Shown here: positions 1 to 8,019 of the stretch, piece by piece | Layout: every line of letters begins with the position of its first letter | Position numbering within the stretch: the stretch's first letter is position 1 | NCBI RefSeq assembly: GCF_024753565.1 | Contig: NZ_JANTPT010000001.1 | Coordinates: 1,109,969 to 1,173,968, forward strand | DNA from: Mechercharimyces sp. CAU 1602 | GTDB taxonomy: Bacteria; Bacillota; Bacilli; Thermoactinomycetales; JANTPT01 | Length of the DNA stretch: 64,000 nucleotides | Direction: 5' to 3' | Position numbers and translations under genes: made by a program | The notes under the pieces: generated by a model | What the model was told of the DNA's origin: nothing | Seen by the model: only the letters and a program-made list of their open reading frames with translations | Database searches by the model: none

Positions 1-536
1 GTGATAATTTTCTTCTCTTTCTTGTCTGCCAGATTTTCTCGTATCCACTTTTCAAATTGACGTGATGTATTCACTTCAGGGCGAATGGCACCACGAAAAT
101 GACCAATTTCATATTCATAGTCATTGCGTCCATCAATGACGATAACATCATCTTGAAGCAGATGCTCATAAAATTCTTTCGGTGAAAGGTGCTTGCCTCC
201 ATCCGTATTGGGATCGGGATCATCTTCGAAGCGGAAAGTGACAAGCTCTTTTTTTACCTTTACCGACAAACGGTTAAACGCATGTCCATCATAATCATCC
301 ACTTTAAAAGGCATGTCAGCAAAATTTTTGTGCGCATGCATTATTTCCATGTAGCGCTCCGTCTGTCTCCTTGGCCCAGAGACTGTCCCGTTAATACCCT
401 CTGCTGCAACGAGGATGCGTCCCTTCAATCCGAGCTCTTCACAAAGAGCGTACTGCTCATCACGAAACGCTTCCGGATCAATGATCGGAACATATTTATA
501 GTAGAGTAAAATCTGATATGTTTGAGCCTCAGTCAT
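1..536 (-). CDS. trhO: tRNA uridine(34) hydroxylase TrhO (rhodanese family), 3' part outside window
   Basis: I translated this by eye because the gene runs off the left edge; 178 codons are visible. The protein begins MTEAQTYQILLYYKYVPI and carries the N-terminal domain with AAEGINGTVSG near residues 45-53. The rhodanese domain starts around residue 118 (HLSPKEFYEHL, then VIVIDGRNDYEYEIGHFRGA at 131-150). This order is typical of the UPF0176/TrhO family, which hydroxylates uridine 34 of tRNA in an oxygen-dependent way. The catalytic Cys loop should lie just outside the window. A purine-rich RBS (AAAGAG) sits about 10 bases before the ATG at 536-534. It faces a strong bidirectional terminator, so it is probably monocistronic at its 5' side. 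Confidence 0.88.
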   Translation of the reverse strand, partial: MTEAQTYQILLYYKYVPIIDPEAFRDEQYALCEELGLKGRILVAAEGINGTVSGPRRQTERYMEIMHAHKNFADMPFKVDDYDGHAFNRLSVKVKKELVTFRFEDDPDPNTDGGKHLSPKEFYEHLLQDDVIVIDGRNDYEYEIGHFRGAIRPEVNTSRQFEKWIRENLADKKEKKII

Positions 537-610
537 GTGTAAATCACTCTTTCTCCATCATCTCTTCCATCCCATTATAGCACCTACATGTATCGGATGC
601 GATGCTTTAA

Positions 611-663
611 CCTATGAGAAAAAGGCAGGGTTGGCATAAAGCCACCTGCCTTTTTCTCATAGG
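611..663. terminator. 19-bp perfect hairpin upstream of trhO, downstream of nitroreductase gene
   Basis: Perfect inverted repeat: arm 611-629 (CCTATGAGAAAAAGGCAGG) and arm 645-663, with a 15-base loop that itself holds a short GGC/GCC pairing. The T5 tract lies inside the arm. It follows the stop of the minus-strand nitroreductase gene and lies upstream of trhO, so it should end nitroreductase transcription. Confidence 0.8.
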
Positions 664-672
664 TAATTCAGA

Positions 673-1377
673 TTAAAACTTGTTCCAGAATGTAACTTCT
701 TCTTGTGGCAACCGGAACTTGGCAAAACCTGCTTTAGCGGCTTTCCCTATGGCAATCAACATCACTGGCAAGTACGTTTGTGGGACATTAAATTCTTCTG
801 CAAACTTAGCTGGATCAAACCCACCCATTGGAACAGTGTCGTATCCTTTTGCTTTTGCTGCTAGCATTAATTGCATCGATACCAAGCCGCCATCAACCAT
901 CACCATGCGGGTCGCATCAGCAAGCGATAGCTCCCCGTAATGTTGCATTATTTGATTAACATAGAAGGACTTAATCTCTTCGGTCATAGAACCTCGTTGC
1001 ACGGGAATATCATAGATTTCTTCTGCCCGCTGGTACCACTCCGTGTCACCAAAGACTGCGATGACAGCTGAAGCATCCTTTATTTGTTGTTGATTATTGG
1101 CAATAGGAAATAATTTTTCTTTTAATGATGGTTCTTGAATAACAAGAAACCGCCAAGGTTGAAGGTTAGAGGATGATGGAGCTTGAATAGCAACCTCAAT
1201 CAATTCTTTAATTTCCGAATCGGTCATGCTATGGGTAGGATCATAATGGCGAACAGAGCTTCTTCCTTCTGCTACACTAAAGAAATCGGGATCGACGTGG
1301 TGTTGTGGTTTATCCTCCACTTTGATCTCGTTTATTTTATCAAAGTAATCTTGCTTATCCATTCTTTTTTGGGACAT
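673..1377 (-). CDS. Nitroreductase family protein (FMN-dependent)
   Basis: A 234-aa protein of usual nitroreductase length. Residues 38-80 hold the N-terminal FMN-binding segment: RSSVRHYDP, then APSSSNLQPWRFLVI. A GGFDP segment comes later, where this family has its second FMN contact. Such enzymes reduce nitroaromatics or quinones with NAD(P)H in the cytosol; the physiological substrate cannot be read from sequence. The ATG is preceded by AAAGGAGAATGTACA. The gene stands alone, with a terminator downstream and a palindrome just upstream of the RBS, which suggests repression by a small redox- or ligand-sensing regulator (inference). Confidence 0.85.
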   Translation of the reverse strand: MSQKRMDKQDYFDKINEIKVEDKPQHHVDPDFFSVAEGRSSVRHYDPTHSMTDSEIKELIEVAIQAPSSSNLQPWRFLVIQEPSLKEKLFPIANNQQQIKDASAVIAVFGDTEWYQRAEEIYDIPVQRGSMTEEIKSFYVNQIMQHYGELSLADATRMVMVDGGLVSMQLMLAAKAKGYDTVPMGGFDPAKFAEEFNVPQTYLPVMLIAIGKAAKAGFAKFRLPQEEVTFWNKF

Positions 1378-1420
1378 TGTACATTCTCCTTTAAAACGTT
1401 AATTGTTCTTCCACATGGAA

Positions 1421-1438
1421 CAGTTTATAGGTAAACTG
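1421..1438. promoter_or_regulatory. Candidate operator upstream of nitroreductase gene
   Basis: Perfect inverted repeat CAGTTTA-TAGG-TAAACTG, 7-bp arms, about 45 bases upstream of the nitroreductase ATG. A second small dyad, TTCCA-CA-TGGAA, lies at about 1409-1420. Placement at the expected promoter suggests binding of a MarR/HxlR-type repressor, but no such gene is adjacent. Confidence 0.45.
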
Positions 1439-1477
1439 CACTTTTGTCAAGAACAGTTATAAAAGAGAACACGTAAA

Positions 1478-2296
1478 CTATACTGAGGGTCTATTACTTA
1501 CCCTCTTTAGCCACTCTTCGACTAAAGAGTGAAATAAGCCCTCCTGTTCAATTTGCAAATTATGTCCTGCTTGATCAAGAACGGCAAAAGTCGCGCGGGG
1601 AAATTGGGAAAGAATGTTAAAAGCATCTTCATACCCCGTTATCGAATCTTGCTTTCCTAATAGAAAAAGCGTAGGTTCATCAAATGAACCTACTTTGCTA
1701 TCTATATCGTAAGAAAAAGCGTAATTCATCCTGATTTTCTCCAAAAACGGATGGTCAGCTAGCTTACAGCCCGCTAAAATTTCATCTCGATAACGATTCC
1801 AAGTATGTTCATTAAGTACAACACACACCTTTTCGAAATTGATTCGGTCTTCCTGACTTAGTTGAGTTAGAAATTCTTCATCCCGTTCACAAATAAAATG
1901 AGGAGGTAGACTTCTTTCATTCGGATTAATTAGAGGACATATAAACGCGGCTGCGATGATTTGTTCTTTTCTTTTTGCAATCACTCCACGAGCAAGATAA
2001 CCACCATAGGATTCGCCAATAATAATGAACGGCTCATCGCCGATCACCTCATCTATGAAGAACAAAACAGCCTCTAACATCTCGTCCGTGGTGCTTATCT
2101 GTTCATACCTTCTCGTTTTTCCCATCCCAGGCAAATCAAAATATATCCTTTTGTATCCTCTTTTTCCGTCGAAAACGGGCTCTAGACAACCCTTCATCAA
2201 ACGGTGATCCGGTGTGAAACCATGAATCATCAAGACTGCTGTTCCCGATCCATAAATATTATAATGTATCTGAGTATTGTCTAAATTAATTTTCAT
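1478..2296 (-). CDS. Alpha/beta hydrolase
   Basis: Read from the ATG at 2296 (GGGAG RBS 8 bases upstream; an in-frame ATG five codons earlier overlaps that RBS), giving 272 aa. The fold signature is clear: oxyanion loop HGFTPD at 25-30, nucleophile elbow GESYGGY with Ser96, an acid candidate Asp217 in GKQDS, and His245 in QAGHN. The layout resembles proline-iminopeptidase-like and lactonase-like members, but the lid gives no clue to the substrate. It is cytosolic, as no signal peptide is present. It lies between the nitroreductase and an Rrf2 regulator on the same strand, with a terminator separating it from the latter. Confidence 0.85.
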   Translation of the reverse strand: MKINLDNTQIHYNIYGSGTAVLMIHGFTPDHRLMKGCLEPVFDGKRGYKRIYFDLPGMGKTRRYEQISTTDEMLEAVLFFIDEVIGDEPFIIIGESYGGYLARGVIAKRKEQIIAAAFICPLINPNERSLPPHFICERDEEFLTQLSQEDRINFEKVCVVLNEHTWNRYRDEILAGCKLADHPFLEKIRMNYAFSYDIDSKVGSFDEPTLFLLGKQDSITGYEDAFNILSQFPRATFAVLDQAGHNLQIEQEGLFHSLVEEWLKRVSNRPSV

Positions 2297-2386
2297 CTTA
2301 TACACTCCCATATCATTTAACTATCTTGATATTATATATCGAATGTAAGTTCTATTCAAAAGGATTGAACGCTTTTATTCCATAAA

Positions 2387-2416
2387 AAATACACATCGTG
2401 TAAATGATGTGTATTT
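2387..2416 (-). terminator. Terminator of the Rrf2 gene
   Basis: Inverted repeat AAATACACATC (2387-2397) / GATGTGTATTT (2406-2416) with an 8-base loop, directly after the stop of the Rrf2 gene in its direction of transcription. Confidence 0.65.
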
Positions 2417-2422
2417 CAATCC

Positions 2423-2836
2423 TTAATCAATGAAATCCTGAATCGTTTTTTGGTGGAGCGTATGGACGATAGCTTGCTCAATCTCTTTTCCTAGTTGGGC
2501 GAAAGTACCTTGTATCTCACGTGGTACACACTGATTGAAGGATGACTCTAACAATTCTTTTGTAATCGAATCCTGTAAGTTCATCGCTTCATATACATCA
2601 GCGACCGTAATCTCATGAGGAGGTCGCACTAATAAATATCCCCCATCACGCCCCTCTTTCGCTTGAATAAGGTTGGCTTTTACCAAGGAAGGAAGAATCT
2701 TTCGCAGATAAGCAGATTGTGAATCCATTTTCCCAGCCATTTCTACACTGGCGCAAACACCATCATGTTTAGCCAACACCACGAGAGCCTGAAGTGCGTA
2801 CCGGAACCATCTTGTATTCGTCGTCTTCGGGTTCAT
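2423..2836 (-). CDS. Rrf2 family transcriptional regulator
   Basis: A 137-aa protein with an N-terminal winged helix: TRWFRYALQALVVLAKHDG, a recognition region around SQSAYLRKILPSL, and a wing at EGRDGGYLLVRPP (about 62-74). Only two Cys are present (in DGVCAS and NQCVPRE), and not the three-Cys cluster of IscR or NsrR. A cluster-binding role is therefore unlikely, and it is closer to the YwnA/CymR-like cluster-free members (family knowledge). The RBS GGGAGGTGAC is one arm of a 10-bp palindrome covering the leader, which points to autoregulation. The target is not evident; the neighbours are a hydrolase and a sulfatase. Confidence 0.87.
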   Translation of the reverse strand: MNPKTTNTRWFRYALQALVVLAKHDGVCASVEMAGKMDSQSAYLRKILPSLVKANLIQAKEGRDGGYLLVRPPHEITVADVYEAMNLQDSITKELLESSFNQCVPREIQGTFAQLGKEIEQAIVHTLHQKTIQDFID

Positions 2837-2840
2837 TATT

Positions 2841-2876
2841 TGTCACCTCCCTTATATTGTACCATATGGGAGGTGA
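2841..2876. promoter_or_regulatory. Palindrome overlapping the RBS of the Rrf2 gene
   Basis: Perfect 10-bp arms, GTCACCTCCC (2841-2850) and GGGAGGTGAC (2867-2876), 16 bases apart. The arm nearest the gene is its Shine-Dalgarno sequence on the minus strand. It could be an autoregulatory operator, or an RNA hairpin that hides the RBS. Confidence 0.5.
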
Positions 2877-2917
2877 CAATCTTATTTACTAGCCAGACTA
2901 AGGGTATACATTTCTCC

Positions 2918-4642
2918 TTAATACACCTGGGTTTGGGTTTGCGGGGATAGTCTCTTTTTTGTTCGTTCTTGCCTCAGGATTGTTGCCAATACGGTTTGAA
3001 TATATTGACAACGGGGATCAAGAGCGAGATTCTGGATTTCTAGCGGATCACAACTTAAGTTATACATCTCATACTGAGATGGAAGAGGTTGACGTTTCAC
3101 ATACTGACAAATGTTTGTGCATACCTCTCGTCCCGGAGGAAGTTGAGGAATCGTCATCTGATCATATTGGTTAGGGCTATTCCAAAACTTAGGATCATCT
3201 GAATAACAGCTATACTTCCACAACTCCATCGCCCCACCCACTCCCGTTTGAAGGCGAACGATAACAGTTTCAATATTATTTGGCTGTACAACTGCTTGAT
3301 AGGGAATGCCCAAAGCACTTACTTGTTGCTCACCCTTAAATAGGTCATCATTTGTCATAAAGTAGATCGGTTCTTCCTGACAACTTCGTTCTTCTCTTAA
3401 TATTGGGGTTAAACTTCGCCCAACCAAAGGTCGAGCTTCCGTATGATCATTCATTAACTGACTCCGTAATTCTTCCTCATCTAACCCAGCTAGGCTTAAC
3501 ATAGTCGGGAGAAGATCGACATGACTGGTTAACGTATCGGTACCCCTGTTCTTTGGGATGGAAGGGTGATGAATAATGAGTGGGACATGAATAGACTCTT
3601 CATAAGCCTGATAAAACTTTTGAAACAGGCCTCCGTGAGCGCCTAACAACTCTCCATGATCGGAAGTAAAGATCACAATCGTATTATCATAGAAGCGAGA
3701 CTGCTGTAAAGCCTGAAATACCTTCATCATGTTTTGATCGGCTTCTTCCTGCAGTGAGTAATACAGACGTCGATAATGGAGATCATCTTGTAATGGTTGA
3801 ACGGCATAGGGATAAAGAGCTCGATAGCTTCGTTGTGCACTAGGTTTTCGCTCTAACGTTTCATATGCAGTTGGCGCAGGTGGGACATAAGGTACTTCAG
3901 GGAGCACAGTAAAACGCCAGTCTGGACTGAGGCGGCTATATAACCCGTAGTATGCGATGTCGTGAGGATTGACAAAGGAGGAGACCAAGAACCAAGGTTG
4001 ATCTTCATTCGCTTGTTGTTCCAGAGAATGGATAAGAGAGACTGACTCATCAGCATATACCACATCACGTCCACTCACCCCAACCGCAGCAGATGAACCA
4101 GAGTTATGTGCATTTTCCCCTGATGGTTCCGGACCGATCCAGCCAGAAAATCCATAGTCAAACAAACGATCTGCTTCTAAATAAACATGCTCTTTCTCCG
4201 GTATCGGAACACCTGTTCGCTCCTCATATGTAAGCCAGGCATCACGTGTCCCAGGAATGAGGATATCAGCCTGGGAGATATGCCACTTCCCCTTGTAGTA
4301 TGTCTGATATCCTGCTTGACGAAAATAATCTCCTATAGTAGGAACGGTATTGGGATCAAGCCAAAACATATCTTTTTCAAACCGGCTTTTAGCAGCACCT
4401 GGTGTTTGCGAAACCCCGTGCAAGGAAGGGTATTGCCCTGTGAAAAGGGAAGCCCGACTGGGACAACAGGCAGTACTAGCTGCATAATGGCGATGAAACT
4501 CAAAACCATTTTGTTTAAGAAGTGTTTGTGTTTTAAGATATTGTGTACGCCATTGTCGTAGCTTTTCAGTTTCATACACAGTCGGATATCGCTCTTGATC
4601 CACTATAAACAGAAGAAAGTTTGGACGGCGTAAATGCTTCAT
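2918..4642 (-). CDS. Formylglycine-type sulfatase
   Basis: Read from the ATG MKHLRRPNF (RBS AGGAAAGGTGATT; an in-frame GTG three codons upstream overlaps it), about 574 aa. The sulfatase signature C-x-P-S-R occurs as ACCPSRASLFTGQ with the modifiable Cys at about residue 59, so the enzyme needs conversion of Cys to formylglycine by a maturase. A metal-site segment TSDHGELLGAHG occurs about two thirds in. The N-terminus is atypical: after FLLFIVDQERYP there is an extra segment rather than the usual DDxR motif. There is no signal peptide, so it is probably cytosolic. No sulfatase-modifying enzyme is encoded nearby. Choline-sulfatase-like or arylsulfatase activity cannot be distinguished. Confidence 0.85.
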   Translation of the reverse strand: MKHLRRPNFLLFIVDQERYPTVYETEKLRQWRTQYLKTQTLLKQNGFEFHRHYAASTACCPSRASLFTGQYPSLHGVSQTPGAAKSRFEKDMFWLDPNTVPTIGDYFRQAGYQTYYKGKWHISQADILIPGTRDAWLTYEERTGVPIPEKEHVYLEADRLFDYGFSGWIGPEPSGENAHNSGSSAAVGVSGRDVVYADESVSLIHSLEQQANEDQPWFLVSSFVNPHDIAYYGLYSRLSPDWRFTVLPEVPYVPPAPTAYETLERKPSAQRSYRALYPYAVQPLQDDLHYRRLYYSLQEEADQNMMKVFQALQQSRFYDNTIVIFTSDHGELLGAHGGLFQKFYQAYEESIHVPLIIHHPSIPKNRGTDTLTSHVDLLPTMLSLAGLDEEELRSQLMNDHTEARPLVGRSLTPILREERSCQEEPIYFMTNDDLFKGEQQVSALGIPYQAVVQPNNIETVIVRLQTGVGGAMELWKYSCYSDDPKFWNSPNQYDQMTIPQLPPGREVCTNICQYVKRQPLPSQYEMYNLSCDPLEIQNLALDPRCQYIQTVLATILRQERTKKRLSPQTQTQVY

Positions 4643-4699
4643 ATTAATCACCTTTCCTGACCGATGGAGTTAGGAAAGGATATGAGAAAAATAAGAGAG

Positions 4700-5160
4700 T
4701 TATGTGTATTGTAACTTCAGAACACATTTATACCGGATAACCCCGGGATACTTCTCCCCTAATGAAAAAATGGTGAAACCACATTTACGATAAAAGTGGA
4801 CAGCCACGTTATCCGTTTCCGCCTCTATATAAATAGCGTTTGTGTAAGCGATGATTTCTTTAATCATCAACCTCCCTATTCCTTTATATCGTGCGAGTGA
4901 GTCCGTTGCTATGTGTTGAATAATCACACTACGGGGTTGAACTTCTTCTATCCCCACTAGACCGACGATAGACATCTTTCTTTCCATCCAAATATCGACG
5001 CATGTTCATTAGTAAAGGAAGTTTGATAAGCAAGTTGAATTCGAGAGTTACACCATCGCTTGTTAGGGTCAATGGCATCTCGTAACAGCATTTGTATGTT
5101 TCTATCTTCAGGGGAGGCTTTGTCTATCTTAAAAAGATATCTATTTGAAATGGTTTTCAC
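4700..5160 (-). pseudogene. GNAT family N-acetyltransferase, frameshifted
   Basis: Two overlapping minus-strand reading frames together make one GNAT protein. The 5' part (from 5160) reads MKTISNRYLFKI... to TNEHAS and then runs into an early stop. The 3' part contains SIVGLVGIEEV, the acetyl-CoA loop region ARYKGIGRLMIKEII and the C-terminal NVAVHFYRKCGF strand. In the second frame the sequence just before its ATG reads VDIWMERKMSIVGLVGIE, which is what GNAT proteins show there. The shift therefore lies near 4995-5003. It could be a true inactivation or a single-base sequencing error. There are no long homopolymers at the break. Confidence 0.7.
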
Positions 5161-5214
5161 CTGCTCTTAAGGTATAGAGGAATGTTGAAGGTTTGTTATG
5201 CAAACAGGTTTTGT

Positions 5215-6303
5215 TTAGTATTTTAACGTTTGCCTCATTCCTGTTTCATTAGACCGTTTTATTGCATCTATCACTTGTTGGACACGGTGACCGTCTTGAA
5301 AGGTGGCGACGAGTGAAGATGATTTTCTTTCCGTAATACATGTGTGTAGCTCTTCCACAAACGGATAAAAGATATCATAATGCGAGCGTGCCATCTCGTT
5401 ATCTAGGTGATCTGGTACGAGCACCCCACTTGCTAATGAAAGCTCCTTATAGGGCTCCTCTTTTTCTTTAAATAACACTGTTTCATCATCGTTGACAAGA
5501 ACTGTTCCCTCTGTACCATAAATCTCTAGTTGAGTGCGCCTATCATCGCGACTCGGACGTAACAATCCAAATGAAAATGTTGCTCCACCCGCAAACCGCC
5601 CCATTGCCTGAAATGTGTCATCTGCCGTACGTTGCTCTCTCATTTGTCGATCGTTCTCGATATGGGTAGTTAGTTGACCGCTAACCTCAATGATATCTTC
5701 GTCCATCCACCATAAGAGAGAATCAATCATATGAGAACCCAGTGCACCTAGTAATCCTCCGCCAACATCTGCTTGCCCCAACCATCCCATTGTTTTCTCG
5801 ATCGCAGGAAGATAACCACCGCGGCTGACAAAATAGTTGCTATGTAGAATTTTTCCTAAACGCTGCTCTTCTATTATCTCTTTCACCTTTTTACGAGCAG
5901 GTAGAGTGCGAAATTCAAAATTGATTGCCCCAACTCGTTGTTGTTTCGTCAACGCATCTATCATCTCTTGGGACTGCTGTGAATGAAGGGCCATCGGTTT
6001 TTCGCATAACACATGATACCCCATTTCAATCGCAGCTAGTGTCATCTCATAGTGGTGGCTTGGATTTGACACGATCGTGACCAAGTCCAGTTGTTCTGAC
6101 TCCATCATCTTCTTCCAATCAGTATACACTTTTATTCCTTCACGATACACGTCTTTTAGTCCTGTTTCCGTATTCAGCCCATGTTGCAGACGATAAACGG
6201 ACGAAATTGCTCTCACTTCAAAACCAGGATGAGACTGAAAAACCGGTACATGTACTTGAGCTCCAAACCCAGTTCCAATAATTCCAACGCGTAACTTTTC
6301 CAT
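5215..6303 (-). CDS. Gfo/Idh/MocA family oxidoreductase
   Basis: Read from the ATG at 6303 (RBS GGGGAG, six bases away), giving 362 aa; an upstream in-frame start exists but has no RBS. The N-terminal Rossmann motif GIIGTGFGAQ (7-16) binds NAD(P). The EKP motif (HVLCEKPMAL), typical of the family's catalytic Lys, is near residue 95. The C-terminal alpha/beta domain includes GGLLGALGSHMIDSLLWW. Members oxidise or reduce sugars, inositols or similar. It is divergent from the LD-carboxypeptidase gene, sharing an 85-bp promoter region. The substrate is unknown. Confidence 0.88.
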   Translation of the reverse strand: MEKLRVGIIGTGFGAQVHVPVFQSHPGFEVRAISSVYRLQHGLNTETGLKDVYREGIKVYTDWKKMMESEQLDLVTIVSNPSHHYEMTLAAIEMGYHVLCEKPMALHSQQSQEMIDALTKQQRVGAINFEFRTLPARKKVKEIIEEQRLGKILHSNYFVSRGGYLPAIEKTMGWLGQADVGGGLLGALGSHMIDSLLWWMDEDIIEVSGQLTTHIENDRQMREQRTADDTFQAMGRFAGGATFSFGLLRPSRDDRRTQLEIYGTEGTVLVNDDETVLFKEKEEPYKELSLASGVLVPDHLDNEMARSHYDIFYPFVEELHTCITERKSSSLVATFQDGHRVQQVIDAIKRSNETGMRQTLKY

Positions 6304-6388
6304 GTTTACTCCCCTGTCTCCATTTAGTATTGTTAATAGATAGCTTCCCATGTATAATCTAGTAAATATTATAGAAAGGAAGAATACG

Positions 6389-7405
6389 ATGATCCGATAT
6401 CCATTCCTACCAGCACATTCGACAATCGGGGTAACAGCTCCTTCTTCAGGTGTACGAACAGAGTTCCATTACCTTTTACAGCAAGCATCCACTCGCTTAG
6501 AGCAAGCGGGCTACACTGTTCAAATTGGGAAAACAGCTTGGCAGCAAGAAAAAGCAAAATCAGCTCCTGCTGACGAGCGTGCTCGCGAACTGATGGAGAT
6601 GATGGAAGATGATACAATTCATCTTATCATCCCACCATTTGGAGGTGAACTCCTGATTGAAGTCCTCGATAAATTAGACTTTTCTAGAATAAACCCTAAA
6701 TGGGTACTCGGTTATTCTGACCTAAGTCTTCTCTTAATGGCAATGACGTTACAAACGGGGATAGCCACCGCTCATGGCACCAACTTTATAGATCTGCGTG
6801 GTCAGATTTGGGACGAGACAACTGCCATGTGGGAACAGGCGCTCTCCACTGAAGTAGGATCTGCTATTGTGCAGTCTTCTTCTTCCCACTTCCAAACGGA
6901 ATGGAAACACGATATTTCTGCAACCTCTGTCTTTCATTTAACCGAGCCCACCGAGTGGAAATCTATTTCACCACAGCCAATCCACGTTGCTGGACGCGTT
7001 CTCGGCGGCTGTATCGACATCATTCGTCACCTGATGGGTACCCCTTACGGCGATGTAGCCACGTTTCAACGAGTACATCTTCATGATGAACCGCTATTGT
7101 GGTACTTTGAGAACTGCGAGCTTTCTTCCACTGATCTAAGACGTTCACTCGTACAAATGAAGTTGGCAGGATGGTTTGAAAAATGTAGCGGAATCTTATT
7201 TGGGCGCAGTAATGTTCAATCTACCCTACAGGAATACACTGAAATAGATGTCTATCATGAGCTGGCTGACGAACTAGGAGTTCCTATCATTTATGATATT
7301 GACTGCGGTCACCAACCTCCACAAGTCACTTTCATTAATGGTGCCTACGCTGAAGTGGAAGTAAATGAAGGGCGAGGACGCTTAACACAATACTTTCGGC
7401 CATAA
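6389..7405 (+). CDS. LD-carboxypeptidase (peptidase S66 family)
   Basis: Read from ATG 6389 (RBS AGAAAGGAAG), 338 aa; an in-frame start 13 codons upstream lacks an RBS. The S66 fold is recognised from GVTAPSSGV (14-22), IPPFGGELL (81-89) and the nucleophile region VLGYSDLSLLL with Ser110. Later come FENCELSSTDL (Glu) and DCGHQPPQ (His), completing a Ser-Glu-His triad. S66 enzymes trim tetrapeptide to tripeptide in peptidoglycan recycling, and MccF-type relatives cleave toxic aminoacyl nucleotides; both are possible here. It has no signal peptide and is probably cytosolic. Confidence 0.87.
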   Translation: MIRYPFLPAHSTIGVTAPSSGVRTEFHYLLQQASTRLEQAGYTVQIGKTAWQQEKAKSAPADERARELMEMMEDDTIHLIIPPFGGELLIEVLDKLDFSRINPKWVLGYSDLSLLLMAMTLQTGIATAHGTNFIDLRGQIWDETTAMWEQALSTEVGSAIVQSSSSHFQTEWKHDISATSVFHLTEPTEWKSISPQPIHVAGRVLGGCIDIIRHLMGTPYGDVATFQRVHLHDEPLLWYFENCELSSTDLRRSLVQMKLAGWFEKCSGILFGRSNVQSTLQEYTEIDVYHELADELGVPIIYDIDCGHQPPQVTFINGAYAEVEVNEGRGRLTQYFRP

Positions 7406-7442
7406 TAAGCCAACTAGAGCTAAGGAGCTTATTCCCTCAGCT

Positions 7443-7982
7443 CTACTTCATGGCATCTACAATAAGTGAAGGGAATACCATCTTCTCACTATTACGAGGG
7501 TCAATCCGTCGTGAGCGGTAGATAACTCCATCCTTAGCTTCCCATGCTACAGCATGAAAATCCCCTTCTTCATCGAAGTATTCCAATAGCCTCACCATAA
7601 AACCCGCCTGTTCACATAGTTGAGACAATGTTTTATAGGTATATAAAATCTTATGACCGGCTGCAGGATGATCTCTTGGTCCTGGGCCTCCCACTTGTAC
7701 GACCCGCTGATATCCCTCATCAGGAAAATAGCCGTCGGGAACAGCACAGCGAAAGTGTCCACCAGGCTTGAGGTAACGATAACATCGTCTCATCGCCTCT
7801 AGCCCCTCCTCATAAGTGAGATGTTCCAGCACATGTTCTGCTATTATCGCAGAGATAGAAGCAGGTTGAAAACGGCTGGACCAATCTTTTTCAGATAATA
7901 AATTTACTTCCGACTCATGAGTGTGAATCCAACCTGGGTTATTATGATACTCTCCTGCTCCCAAAACGAGCTTTATTGACAT
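7443..7982 (-). CDS. Class I SAM-dependent methyltransferase-like protein
   Basis: Read from the ATG at 7982 (RBS AGGAGT), 179 aa. A longer in-frame extension to 8165 lies entirely over the collagen-like coding sequence in another frame and is rejected. The core shows KLVLGAGEYHNNPGW near the start, AEHVLEHLTYEEG (about 47-60, the motif after strand 4) and RRCYRYLKPGGHFRCAVPDG, as in Methyltransf_11 proteins. The N-terminal glycine loop is short, so SAM binding is probable but not certain. It starts 38 bp after the SBBP-collagen gene in the same direction and may be co-transcribed with it. A weak hairpin (about 7418-7443) overlaps its stop. Confidence 0.75.
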   Translation of the reverse strand: MSIKLVLGAGEYHNNPGWIHTHESEVNLLSEKDWSSRFQPASISAIIAEHVLEHLTYEEGLEAMRRCYRYLKPGGHFRCAVPDGYFPDEGYQRVVQVGGPGPRDHPAAGHKILYTYKTLSQLCEQAGFMVRLLEYFDEEGDFHAVAWEAKDGVIYRSRRIDPRNSEKMVFPSLIVDAMK

Positions 7983-8019
7983 GATAGTACTCCTATTCCT
8001 TTTGTTTCTTTTGTTTACC

